Notes under the pieces: model-generated
Databases searched by the model: none
Seen by the model: only the letters and a program-made list of their open reading frames with translations
Told to the model about the DNA's origin: nothing
Shown here: piece by piece, positions 51,925 to 61,041 of the stretch
Numbering within the stretch: the first letter of the stretch is position 1
Layout of the letters: each line of letters opens with the position of its first letter
Program-made: the position numbers and the translations under genes
From: Phytophthora colocasiae
Lineage: Eukaryota > Oomycota > Peronosporomycetes > Peronosporales > Peronosporaceae
Direction of reading: 5' to 3'
NCBI GenBank assembly: GCA_018806915.1
Contig: JAGKQI010000103.1
Location: 806,001 to 870,000, forward strand
DNA length: 64,000 nucleotides

Positions 51925-53343
51925 ATGACTATCCATCGGCGTCAGCGCCATGTCGCTCTCTCGCTCTTCGTGCTCGCAGTGCTGGCAGCCACCGCCATCG
52001 CCGCTGATTCTAGCAGCAGCAGTAGCAGCAGTGACGACGATGGCGTTCCGAGTCTGTCCGAAATGGACACTTACGACGCGCTAGCGATCGCCTTCATGGT
52101 CATTGGCCTTGCCGTCTCCTCTGCTGGTGGCGTTGGTGGCGGCGTCATCATGGTGCCGGCCATGGTGCTCATCATGGGCTTCGATATCAAACGCGCGACG
52201 CCCATTTCCAACGTCGCCATCCTGGGCGGCGCTGTGGCCAATGCCTGGTTTAACATGCGTAAACGCCACCCGACCGTAGACCGGCCATTAATTGATCCAG
52301 AGCTGGCACTCGGCATGATCCCCGTCGTGATCGGTGGTACCGTCTTGGGTGCGTTGATAAACAAGCTCATTCCAAGTTACGTGCTGTCGCTGCTGTTTGT
52401 CGTGGTGCTTGTGGTTGGTGGCTCACGAACGATGAAGAAGGGCATCCGCCTGCACAAAAAGGAGCTTGCTGCGCGGAAAGAAGCTGAAGCTGCCACTAAC
52501 GAGGTGACGGCGGACATCCCGGCAAGTCCAGGTGCCTATGTCCAGGTTAGTACACCGCAGACGTCCGGCAACGACGATGTTTTGGAGGAGAAGCGCTCAA
52601 GTATCTCGGCAACTGGTGTAACAAAAGCTATTGCAGACGGAGAAACTGGTGGCTCGCTGTCTCAGATTTTGGAGAAGGAACGTCACTTTGCCTGGGGACC
52701 TCACATTGCTATCATGATCTGCTACCTCGGTGTTGTGGCAGCTAGTATCGGCGACGCATCCGTGGACTGCGGAGGTGTTGCCTACTGGGTCATCCTGCTC
52801 ATCGAGATTCCGTGGGTTGCTGTATTCGTCGTCCTTACTTCACACTACCTACACAAGGTGTACCTCCGCAAAACTGCTGTGAATTACCAGTACGTGGACG
52901 GTGACATTCAGTGGACGAAGAAGATGGTGGTGTATTTCCCTGTGGGTTGTGCTGTTGCTGGTATCGTTGCGGGTATGTTTGGTGTCGGTGGTGGTATCAT
53001 CACAGGCCCGATCATGATTGAGCTGGGAATTGTGCCGGAGGTGGCGTCCTCCACAACTGCACTGATGATTTTGTACTCATCAGCTGCCGCTACAGCGAAG
53101 TTTGCTGTGTTCAAGATGGTTGCATGGGACTGGGCCTTACTGCTGTGTGCAGTGGCATTTGTGGTGACTTCTGCCGCGCAGGTAGTTATCCTGGGCTTCG
53201 TTCGACGTACTGGTCGTCAATCTATTATCGTGTTGTGCATCGCTACTGCCGTGCTTATTGGAGGCATCATTATGACGTACCAGGCCATTAAAACCACCAT
53301 CGACGATGCTGGTGACCCCTTTTCCGCGGACATTTGCAGCTAG
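51925..53343 (+). CDS. TauE/SafE-family anion transporter, copy B
   Basis: Single exon, 472 aa from the ATG at 51925, chosen because it places a signal-like segment (HVALSLFVLAVLAATAIA) at the N-terminus; an upstream in-frame ATG at 51871 would add 18 residues. A serine-run linker (SSSSSSSDDDG) precedes the two TauE/SafE halves, with SSAGGVGGGVIMVPAMVLI and FGVGGGIITGPIMIELGIVP. The cytosolic loop between halves is charged and variable. It is most similar to copy A, divergent across 1 kb, and is followed in tandem by copy C after 280 bp. Substrate unknown, by analogy an inorganic or organic sulfur anion. Confidence 0.88.
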   Translation: MTIHRRQRHVALSLFVLAVLAATAIAADSSSSSSSSDDDGVPSLSEMDTYDALAIAFMVIGLAVSSAGGVGGGVIMVPAMVLIMGFDIKRATPISNVAILGGAVANAWFNMRKRHPTVDRPLIDPELALGMIPVVIGGTVLGALINKLIPSYVLSLLFVVVLVVGGSRTMKKGIRLHKKELAARKEAEAATNEVTADIPASPGAYVQVSTPQTSGNDDVLEEKRSSISATGVTKAIADGETGGSLSQILEKERHFAWGPHIAIMICYLGVVAASIGDASVDCGGVAYWVILLIEIPWVAVFVVLTSHYLHKVYLRKTAVNYQYVDGDIQWTKKMVVYFPVGCAVAGIVAGMFGVGGGIITGPIMIELGIVPEVASSTTALMILYSSAAATAKFAVFKMVAWDWALLLCAVAFVVTSAAQVVILGFVRRTGRQSIIVLCIATAVLIGGIIMTYQAIKTTIDDAGDPFSADICS

Positions 53344-53623
53344 AACTTGATACTACCTGTAAGACAGTTTGGTACGTGAAGATTCAAAACAAATGAAAGA
53401 TTTGCAACGTGTATTGCACTGGGTTCTTCATGTCCGCGACACTAACAATGGACGTTTGAAGTTACCCTCCAACGGCGGAAAACGCCATCGTCGAGACGTC
53501 TATTTCCTGCAACCGACAAGCACGTGCGATGATCCGAGATCCGAACCTCGTTTCTTATCGAAAATGGTCGAACCATTTTCAAACGATCCTAGAAGGAGAG
53601 CGAGCATTTACCTGTCGGATATC

Positions 53624-55054
53624 ATGATTAACTCCACTCGCTTGAAGTGGACTCTCAAGGTTCTACTGACCGTTGCTCTGGCATGGGTTGTCACTGCCAA
53701 CGATAAAAGTCCAGAAAACGGAGTCCCGGAGCTGCGCAGTTTATCAACATTCAACACGTACGATGCTCTAGGATTGATCTTCATTTCTTTAGGCCTCGCA
53801 GTATCTGCTGCAGGCGGCGTTGGTGGAGGAACCATTCTCGTCCCAGCGATGATCCTCATCATGGGCTTCGACATCAAGCGTGCAACACCGGTATCCAACA
53901 TGGCCATCGTCGGCGGAGCAATCGCTAACGCTTGGTTCAATATCCGCAAGCGCCACCCAACTGCAGATCGCCCTCTCATCGACTCGGACTTGTCGTTGGC
54001 CATGATTCCACTTGTTATGGGCGGTGCTGTGGTCGGCACGATACTTGCCAAACTCCTACCAAGCTACATACTGTCACTCCTTTTCGTAGTGGTGCTTGTT
54101 CTTGGTGGCACTCGTGCCGTCTCAAAAGGCATCAAGATGTACCGGTCTGAGCTGAAAAGCTGCAAGATACAGGAAGTGGCTCCTTCTCCATCAGAATCGA
54201 CCGGTGAACAGTGCACTGCCTACGTAGTTGTGTGCTCGCCAGCTTCATGCACAGAAGACAAAACGACAGACGATATGGCTGCAGATTCTGCCAGCGACTC
54301 GTTACTAAAAGGGTCTGGAAGTTTGTCGAGTGAGTGTACTGACGCCGGAATGGCTGACGATGAAATGCTGGCTGAAATCTTGGAGCGCGAGCGTCATTTC
54401 TCGGTATCTAAGCAAGGAGTCATCATGCTTTGCTACTTGGGTATCGTTGCAGCAAGTATTGCCGGAGCGGCTGTGACTTGTGGCGGAACGTCTTACTGGT
54501 TGCTTCTCATCTTGGAAGTCCCGTGGATCGCTGGATTTGCGGTGTGTACGGCCGTATATCTTTTCCGCCAACACTGCCTTAAAGTGTCCGTCAACTACGT
54601 GTTTGCAGCAGGAGATGTCCATTGGACCAAGGAGACGGTCGTTCGATTCCCTTTAGCCTGTGCTGGTGCAGGACTCATTGCTGGTCTATTTGGCGTTGGT
54701 GGGGGGCTTGTGACGGGTCCTCTCATGATCGAAATGGGGGTCGTGCCAGAAGTTGCGTCGTCCACGACTGCTTTAATGGTGCTCTACTCTTCAGCTGCTG
54801 CTACGGCCAAGTTCGCCGTGTTCAACATGATTGCATGGGACTGGGCTCTCCTGCTGTCTGCTGTGGCACTGGTGGTCACAGCTGTATCGCAGGTTGTCAT
54901 TTTGGGTTTCGTACGCCGGACGAGGCGTCAGTCCGTGATCGTGCTGTGCATTGGGGCAACAATCTGCATCGGAGCTGTTCTCATGACGTACCAAGCCATT
55001 AAAAGCACGATTAAGCATGCTGGTGAGCCGTTTGAGGCGAACGTATGCAGGTAG
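53624..55054 (+). CDS. TauE/SafE-family anion transporter, copy C
   Basis: Single exon, 476 aa from the ATG at 53624, which is followed by a signal-like segment (WTLKVLLTVALAWVVTA). The open frame extends upstream to 53369, but the added 85 residues are polar and unlike the other copies, so I regard them as 5' leader. The two halves carry SAAGGVGGGTILVPAMILI and FGVGGGLVTGPLMIEMGVVP. The central loop is longer and acidic (DMAADSASDSLLKG). This copy is clearly older or faster-evolving: it matches A and B at protein level but not in the near-identical DNA tract they share. Tandem to copy B; its stop is 143 bp from the convergent PDX1 gene. Confidence 0.87.
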   Translation: MINSTRLKWTLKVLLTVALAWVVTANDKSPENGVPELRSLSTFNTYDALGLIFISLGLAVSAAGGVGGGTILVPAMILIMGFDIKRATPVSNMAIVGGAIANAWFNIRKRHPTADRPLIDSDLSLAMIPLVMGGAVVGTILAKLLPSYILSLLFVVVLVLGGTRAVSKGIKMYRSELKSCKIQEVAPSPSESTGEQCTAYVVVCSPASCTEDKTTDDMAADSASDSLLKGSGSLSSECTDAGMADDEMLAEILERERHFSVSKQGVIMLCYLGIVAASIAGAAVTCGGTSYWLLLILEVPWIAGFAVCTAVYLFRQHCLKVSVNYVFAAGDVHWTKETVVRFPLACAGAGLIAGLFGVGGGLVTGPLMIEMGVVPEVASSTTALMVLYSSAAATAKFAVFNMIAWDWALLLSAVALVVTAVSQVVILGFVRRTRRQSVIVLCIGATICIGAVLMTYQAIKSTIKHAGEPFEANVCR

Positions 55055-55197
55055 TTTACCGATACAAGACTTTCAATTGTCTAGACTTGCCGCAACGCGA
55101 GATACACAGGCTTTAGCAATAACAATACGGTATTGACAGGATGGAGCACTAGTCTACTCGATCAACGATTTCCTGTGCTTGTGGCAACTGCCAGCAT

Positions 55198-56130
55198 TTA
55201 CCAGGCGCCGTGGAGCTCACCCTCACGGTCACGGAAGTTAACAGCCGCAGCCTTCAGGTCCTGCACGCCGACCATAGCCTCACCCAGGTCAGTGGAGATC
55301 TCCTTGAGGATCTTGGCGTCGTTGAAGTGGGTCACGGCCTGCACCATAGCACGGGCACGCTTGGCCGGGTCACCGCTCTTGAAGATGCCCGAGCCAACGA
55401 ACACACCGTCCATGCCAAGCTGCATCATCAGAGCAGCATCAGCAGGGGTAGCAACACCACCAGCGGCGAAGTTCACCACCGGCAGCTTGCCCGTGGTGGC
55501 AACCTCCTTCACCAGCTCGTACGGAGCCTGCATCTCCTTGGCAGCAACGAACAGCTCGTCCTCGTCCATGGCGCCAAGACGGCGGATCTCACGCTGCACA
55601 GCGCGGGCGTGACGCACAGCCTCAACGACGTTGCCGGTGCCGGCCTCGCCCTTGGTACGCAGCATGGCGGCACCCTCAGCAACGCGACGCAGAGCCTCGC
55701 CCAGGTTACGGCAACCGCACACGAACGGCACCTTGAACTTGTGCTTGTTGATGTGGTTCTCCTCGTCAGCCATGGTCAGCACCTCGCTCTCGTCAATGTA
55801 GTCGATCTCGGTAGCCTCAAGGATCTGAGCCTCCACGAAGTGGCCGATACGGGCCTTAGCCATGACAGGGATCGTCACAGCCTTCTTGATGGCGTCGATC
55901 ATCTGCGGGTCGCTCATGCGGGCCACACCACCGTCCACACGGATGTCGGCGGGGATACGCTCGAGGGCCATGACGGCCACGGCACCAGCCTCTTCGGCGA
56001 TGCGGGCCTGCTCGGCGTTGGTGACGTCCATGATGACGCCGCCCTTGAGCATCTTGGCCAGACCAGCCTTCACGAGGAAGGTACCTTCAGTGGGGGCCGA
56101 GCCGGCAGCGGGGGTTGTCTGGGGAGCCAT
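55198..56130 (-). CDS. PDX1: Pyridoxal 5'-phosphate synthase subunit PDX1/PdxS
   Basis: Single exon, 310 aa, typical for the family. The start ATG at 56130 ([10 protein letters not shown]) is chosen because the frame upstream is not conserved-looking and contains the core promoter. PDX1 condenses ribose 5-phosphate, glyceraldehyde 3-phosphate and ammonia into vitamin B6 cofactor; ammonia comes from a PDX2 glutaminase not seen in this window. Catalytic features: [20 protein letters not shown] (the active-site Asp), the first Schiff-base lysine in [11 protein letters not shown], the second lysine in [16 protein letters not shown], and the phosphate-binding [20 protein letters not shown] and [12 protein letters not shown]. 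Strong codon bias suggests high expression. Confidence 0.97.
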   Translation of the reverse strand: MAPQTTPAAGSAPTEGTFLVKAGLAKMLKGGVIMDVTNAEQARIAEEAGAVAVMALERIPADIRVDGGVARMSDPQMIDAIKKAVTIPVMAKARIGHFVEAQILEATEIDYIDESEVLTMADEENHINKHKFKVPFVCGCRNLGEALRRVAEGAAMLRTKGEAGTGNVVEAVRHARAVQREIRRLGAMDEDELFVAAKEMQAPYELVKEVATTGKLPVVNFAAGGVATPADAALMMQLGMDGVFVGSGIFKSGDPAKRARAMVQAVTHFNDAKILKEISTDLGEAMVGVQDLKAAAVNFRDREGELHGAW

Positions 56131-56153
56131 TCTTGGTTGAAGCTTGTGAGGTA

Positions 56154-56175
56154 CGAAGCGAAATTGGGAATGAAG
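56154..56175 (-). promoter_or_regulatory. Oomycete Inr/FPR core promoter of PDX1
   Basis: The minus strand reads CTTCATTCCCAATTTCGC, an almost perfect initiator (TCATTCC) plus FPR (CAATTTCGC). It lies 24-45 bp upstream of the PDX1 ATG. Confidence 0.72.
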
Positions 56176-56427
56176 AGGCGGAATGTGTGGCAGTGGCAAC
56201 ATGTATGTGCAACTGGGCCGCACATCACTTGGTGGCCCGTAACCGCTAGGTCGGTAGCCAATGAAATGCATTCTTAACTGACACTGGCCCACTGATCTGG
56301 GCCATTCGTACCGGTAAGATACCGTACTGTACTACATACTGTCTACCAATGCACCAAGAGAACTTGCAGGCAGCAAGATTAACTATGTGTAAGCATTGGT
56401 GGTAAATTCTTGCGGCTATAAACGACA

Positions 56428-57358
56428 CTACAGCGCAGTACCGCGCTCGAGGTTTTGTCGGATCTCCACAGTATACTTGTCGAAGGCTTGAGAAGCCTTG
56501 CGGTTGAAGATGCGGTTCTGGCCGTTGATGTAGTCGACGTCCTCGCCCTCGTAGTGTTGGCGTCGGCGGCTGAATTTCTTGCGCGCCTTGATGCGGTCTT
56601 CCAGCTCCTGCGCCATGCGATCCACGTTTGCCTGCGGTATCAGACAATATGTACAAGTCATTGGCACGCGCTCCTTCGTTACCACTTCGTCAATTCCAGT
56701 ACGCACCTCATCCACTTTGTCATCCTTGCCGTAAGCCAGCTCGTCACCTAGAGCATCGCTGCCTGCTGCTTCTACAGCAGTAGTAGTTTCCCCTGATGTG
56801 GGCAAGCTCACTAGCCGCTTCTTGTAGCCTTTGTATAGAGAGTCCTGGTTGAATACGTCCCACCCGAAGGCAGCTTTCCGCTTCTCCTTCTTGCCAGCCT
56901 TCTTCGACTTTATCTCAGCCACTTCAGCTAATAACAAAAACAGCTCTATGAGCTCTTGCCTTCTGATTACTGCACAAGCCAGAACAAACCTGTTTCGTTG
57001 AGGTGCGCTTTGCCACTCGCTGCAACCAACTTCTTCTCCTGCATCAAGTCACCACGGTCAGTTGCACAGAATACGCTAGCGCTACCAGCAACAAACAAAC
57101 ACACACACACCTCCCTCTTTTTGTACTGCTCCTCCTTCTTGGCCTTCTTGTCGTTGTTCTTTATGCGGTCGTGCTCCGCCGCCACTTCCTGCATGACAAA
57201 AGAGACTCGACGTCAGTTATCCGTCGTCTGCGCGGTAATCGTCGGTAAAGCCGTCAAACCTGCTTGTTGGCCTTCCTGCCCGCGTTCATCTTCATGCGCA
57301 GCTCGAACAGCTTCCTCTGCGCCGGCGTCATGGCCGTCAACTCGTCCGCGTCCGCCAT
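56428..57358 (-). CDS. SYF2: Pre-mRNA splicing factor SYF2
   Basis: Five predicted exons and about 216 aa; human SYF2 is 243 aa. SYF2 belongs to the Prp19/NineTeen-associated complex of the activated spliceosome. The first exon (from 57358) encodes MADADELTAMTPAQRKLFEL, then RKANKQ|EVAAEHDR. The signature C-terminal half is KAAFGWDVFNQDSLYKGYKK, ANVDRMAQELEDRIKARKKF and SRRR...EDVDYINGQNRIFN, ending KYTVEIRQNLERGTAL. The intron at 56632-56706 (75 nt, GTGCGT...CAG) is stop-free and in frame, but homology supports its removal because the extra residues (PMTCTYCLIPQ) have no counterpart. The second intron begins inside a GT microsatellite (57100-57112). Confidence 0.9.
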
Positions 57359-57787
57359 CGCCCTAGCGACTTGGCTCTGCTATTGTACTGTTGACCTACA
57401 GTATAAGAGCAGCTTGCTGATGACGGCAACATTTGGGTATTACCCAAAATAGTACCCATATTAGAACGTCCGTGATTGGCCAATATTCGCTGGAATGGTT
57501 TTGGCCCGTCTCACCAGAATAGTCTTTTGGTTGAGACAGGAAGCACTTTCCACTCCTAATAAAGGGTAAATCAGGGTATAAAATAGGGTTGGACCCCGTG
57601 TAAAAAAACTGTTGAGACGAGGCCAGATGTCAACTGAGAGAGAACCCCGCCAAAACACTCGAGTCAAACTTTATACAGATGTCAAATTTTATAAAGTATA
57701 TAATGTTGCAGGTACCTCCTTCTTCCAATCCCGGCTGTTGCCTGTCAAAAGCTACTGGAGCAGGTGCATCACTTTCAATACTGAAGC
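57359..57787. promoter_or_regulatory. Divergent promoter region of SYF2 and TTC27-like genes
   Basis: A 429-bp gap between divergent start codons. It holds GATTGGCCAAT at about 57473-57483, a back-to-back pair of CCAAT boxes readable on both strands. Nearer TTC27, TCACTTTCAATA (57768-57779) resembles an initiator and ends 8 bp before the ATG. No coding sequence. Confidence 0.45.
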
Positions 57788-60700
57788 ATGGCGGACGCGG
57801 ACGATCTGATGCAGGAGCTGTGCGGCGTGGGCCTGTCGGCCATCGACAGCACGCAGGATGCTGCACAGGAAGTGCTGGAGCGAGGTCTGCTGGCAATCGA
57901 GCGCGCAGTGCTAGAAAGCGACACCAACAGCGTAGCGGAGACTTTGACAACCGGCAATGAGATGGCTTCAGTGCTGGCAATGGCGAAGCGCATCTGCGAG
58001 GGCGAATACGCGAACGTGGTCCGTCTCCCACAAGCACAGAAGCTTCTGCAGGCTGTGGCCCAATTGAGAAACGACGAGCAGGACGACGAGGATGAGGATG
58101 TGCACATTTGCGGCAGCGTTGCCTCAGCGCTGCAGAGCTACATGCTGGATCAGTGTGACAGCGCTGAGGATCGTCTCGTGGCTGCTTATGAGATCCTGTT
58201 CGTAGGTGTAGCCTTCTTCAATATGTACGTGCAGGCTAACTATACCGGGCCAGCTTTCGAGAAGGAGACGCTGCGCGATGTGCTGGACCTGGCGACGCAC
58301 CTCATTTCTTGCTCGACCGAGAGCAACGACAAGAAGTCGCACAGTGACGCGCTCGTGGCGCTGCAGGTGGATGGCGAGAGTCCGTTCTCCATCTGCGAGT
58401 ACCCGCAGTTCCTGCTCATTGGCCGCTGCTTGCTGGACTTCGTGGGCAACCACGTGTACAATGACTGGTCTGTGGCTGCCAACGAGGTTGTGAGCGGCCA
58501 GAACGACAACGAGGTGTCAGACGACGTCGTGGAAGGACCCGCCAAGCGTCAAGTTACCGGTGGAGCTGCAGTTCGTGCGCTTGGTGAGATGTTTGAGCAG
58601 ATCAAGTCGGCCGCGTGGTGGAATGCTCGTGCTGCAGTGGCTCACGAGAGGCTGCTGCTTTCTAAGCAGCCATCGAACACGCTGTGGTTTGAAGCGCGTC
58701 GTGGATACATTCAGACGCTGAAGACAACCGAGCTGTTCAGCTTTGAGAAGGACACTCAATACCTACTTGCTCGTGCGTATGTGGAATGGGGACTCGCGCA
58801 GCACCACTTCGACAAGAACAAGCACGGCAAGTCTACCTTTGCGCGCGCAAAGGAAATCTCTGGTGTGAGTGTGCAGCTTAGTGGATCTATGGGCAAGCGT
58901 ACCAAATTCCAGCAGAAAAGTTTGGCTCAAATGGTGTTACTAGCAGCGTCGAAGAAAGAGCCTGCGAATGAGGACGCAGAAGCCTCCGTCTACGCTACAG
59001 CAGTGGCTGAGTCGACTCATGTCGACTTTGGTGGTAAGCAGACGACGACGGAAGGTGAAGTGGACAGCACCGCTCCGCCAGCTGATGGCCTCTCGGCTGA
59101 GGAAGAACAGATCCAGAGACTCGTGCAAGAAGGTGAAGCTTCGTATCGTAACGTGAACTTGGACCAAGTGGATCAGGACAACTACCTGCTCGAAAGTATT
59201 GCATTCGAAGACCGTCAGCTCACACAGCAGGGCAACTTACAGATCGTCGACCAGATTGTGCTGTTGGGGCTGTGTCTGGATGTCAAGAACAGCAACGCCA
59301 ATGATGGCCTCACCCGGGAGGAAATGATGCCTTACGTCACCCGTGTACTGGAAAACCCCAACAACTGGATGGTGTACTCCACGGCGCTGCTGGAGCGCGC
59401 ATGGCTGGAGTGTGAGAGTTCCAAGCGTCGTGAGCGCGCCGTCTTGCAGATGCAAGCGCTAGTGGATCAGCACACGACGCGCCTCACGATCACGCAGAAT
59501 ACCTTGGAGTCTATCGCGGACTCTGCACCAGCTCGTGAGCGCATGCAATTTGTGTACTCGTTGGCTTTCCCACCGCGGTATGCGCTGAAACGCGACTTGG
59601 CTGAGCGCTACTTCAAGCTTGGTGTTCTTGGCAGTGCTGTTGAAATCTGCGAAGAGCTGGAAATGTGGGATGACGTCGTCAAGTGTTACCAGCTTCTGGA
59701 CAAGCCGATGCGCGCCGAGAAACTTGTGCGCGAGCGCTTGGAGATTGCCCCCACGCCATTCATGTGGGTTACGCTCGGAGACCTGGCTCAGGAGCCTTCG
59801 CATTACGAGACGTCCTGGACACTGTCGAAGCAGCGGTTTGCTCGCGCCAAGCGTTCGCTCGGACGCTTCTACTTCGAGAAGGGCGACTACGACGCAGCCA
59901 TTCCCCATTATGAAGATGCTGTGCGCGTTGGTCCCATGCATACAGGCGCTTGGTTCACGCTGGGTTCGATTGCAATGCGTGTTCACCGCTGGGCACTTGC
60001 CATGCGTGCATTTACGCGTGTGGTGCAGCTTGAGCCTGATAATGGCGAGGCCTGGGGCAACCTCGGCTCTATTCATCTCCACAACCAACGGTACGCGGAG
60101 GCCTTCGCGGTGCTGGAAGAGGCTCTGAAGCAGAAACGTCACATGTGGCAAATGTGGGAAAACTACGCGCTGTGTGCGATGGAGACGAAGCGTTACGGTG
60201 AAGCCATGTACGCTATGCACCAACTTTTGGACATGCGAGCCAAGCACAAACGCCCAGTGGACAGTGAGATGCTCGCGTGGCTCGTGGAGGCGATCGTGTA
60301 TCCTGAGTCGCTGAAGAAAATGCAGCAGGAGGCTGACGCCGAGGCTGGTGACATCCCGAAGGATGAGGAGGAGGACGAGGAAGATGAAGTTGACCAATTA
60401 GACGATGACGAAGGCTTAGCGGAGCTCGACGAGGCAACTGCAGCTACCGATTCGACGCCACCGCGGTCCGATTCGCATTACAAGAAGCAACTAGCGATGC
60501 TCTTTGGCCGTGTGACGTCGATCGTAACGAACGACGCCAAGGTGTGGCAGGTGTATGCGCACTTCAACGACGGCGTCGAAGGCCGCTCCGACAAGGCGCG
60601 TGACTGCCGTCTGAAGCAGTGTCGTGCATTGCAAGTGGCTGGTTGGGAGCGAGAGCAGCAGAAGGTAGAGGATCTGTGCACGGCCGCCACTCGACTGGCT

Positions 60701-60862
60701 GAAGACTACTTGGCCGAGGGTACCAAGAAGGCGCTTTACTCATGCCGACTGTACATCCGCGGCGTTCTGAAGAAAGCACAAGTGGATTTCGCTGAACTCG
60801 AAGCCGTGAAGACACTTGCAGCGGCGCTGGACGAGGTCAACAACCGAGAAGCGCAGCTCTAG
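57788..60862 (+). CDS. TTC27: Tetratricopeptide repeat protein TTC27/EMW1-like
   Basis: Single exon, 1024 aa, one of the longest intronless genes here. The N-terminal 430 residues are helical and include an acidic linker. The diagnostic part is about residues 660-830: TLGDLAQEPSHYETSWTLSK followed by QRFARAKRSLGRFYFEKGDY, AWFTLGSIAMRVHRWALAMR, AWGNLGSIHLHNQRYAEAFA and WENYALCAMETKRYGEAMYA, successive TPR units. The SW..S..R.ARA.RSLG junction is typical of TTC27. The yeast homologue Emw1 is needed for cell-wall integrity and TTC27 is a chaperone-type or RNA-processing adaptor; the role here is inferred. An acidic stretch (EEEDEEDEVDQLDDDEG, about residue 860) follows the repeats. Confidence 0.85.
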   Translation: MADADDLMQELCGVGLSAIDSTQDAAQEVLERGLLAIERAVLESDTNSVAETLTTGNEMASVLAMAKRICEGEYANVVRLPQAQKLLQAVAQLRNDEQDDEDEDVHICGSVASALQSYMLDQCDSAEDRLVAAYEILFVGVAFFNMYVQANYTGPAFEKETLRDVLDLATHLISCSTESNDKKSHSDALVALQVDGESPFSICEYPQFLLIGRCLLDFVGNHVYNDWSVAANEVVSGQNDNEVSDDVVEGPAKRQVTGGAAVRALGEMFEQIKSAAWWNARAAVAHERLLLSKQPSNTLWFEARRGYIQTLKTTELFSFEKDTQYLLARAYVEWGLAQHHFDKNKHGKSTFARAKEISGVSVQLSGSMGKRTKFQQKSLAQMVLLAASKKEPANEDAEASVYATAVAESTHVDFGGKQTTTEGEVDSTAPPADGLSAEEEQIQRLVQEGEASYRNVNLDQVDQDNYLLESIAFEDRQLTQQGNLQIVDQIVLLGLCLDVKNSNANDGLTREEMMPYVTRVLENPNNWMVYSTALLERAWLECESSKRRERAVLQMQALVDQHTTRLTITQNTLESIADSAPARERMQFVYSLAFPPRYALKRDLAERYFKLGVLGSAVEICEELEMWDDVVKCYQLLDKPMRAEKLVRERLEIAPTPFMWVTLGDLAQEPSHYETSWTLSKQRFARAKRSLGRFYFEKGDYDAAIPHYEDAVRVGPMHTGAWFTLGSIAMRVHRWALAMRAFTRVVQLEPDNGEAWGNLGSIHLHNQRYAEAFAVLEEALKQKRHMWQMWENYALCAMETKRYGEAMYAMHQLLDMRAKHKRPVDSEMLAWLVEAIVYPESLKKMQQEADAEAGDIPKDEEEDEEDEVDQLDDDEGLAELDEATAATDSTPPRSDSHYKKQLAMLFGRVTSIVTNDAKVWQVYAHFNDGVEGRSDKARDCRLKQCRALQVAGWEREQQKVEDLCTAATRLAEDYLAEGTKKALYSCRLYIRGVLKKAQVDFAELEAVKTLAAALDEVNNREAQL

Positions 60863-60948
60863 CTTGTCAATGACATGCTGACGTACGCAATGTTGCAGAT
60901 GTAGCCATTACGTTTTTATCCAATAGAAACTTTCTATCAATGCTTTTC

Positions 60949-60965
60949 ATCCAATCATATTGGAT
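60949..60965. promoter_or_regulatory. Inverted CCAAT palindrome upstream of the SET-domain gene
   Basis: ATCCAAT-CAT-ATTGGAT is a perfect 7-bp inverted repeat that places CCAAT boxes on both strands, 77-93 bp upstream of the SET gene ATG. Further CCAAT copies lie at about 60930 (ATCCAATAG) and 61002 (GCCAATCAT). Confidence 0.5.
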
Positions 60966-61041
60966 GGCGCGAAACTTGGACTCAAATTTCGGGTTTCGTC
61001 GCCAATCATCCTCTTACCTGCTCGGGCTGAAGCTGTACATA

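Noticed and set aside
53369..53623. N-terminal extension of TauE/SafE copy C
   Set aside because: The extra 85 residues are polar, have no counterpart in copies A or B, and would bury the signal-like segment that begins after the ATG at 53624.
55210..56277. Plus-strand open frame of 355 codons opposite PDX1
   Set aside because: It mirrors the strong codon bias of PDX1, and its histidine/leucine-rich product is an artefact of the antisense frame.
5621..56706. Apparent enrichment of stop-free introns with length divisible by three (5621-5680, 9000-9080, 16670-16735, 27882-28004, 56632-56706)
   Set aside because: Roughly one in eight introns of this length would meet both conditions by chance, and five among about sixty is not an excess. 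Homology shows at least the zeta-COP and SYF2 ones are removed.
59459..60397. Minus-strand open frame of 312 codons inside TTC27
   Set aside because: Antisense shadow of the TPR region; no recognisable domain and no promoter.
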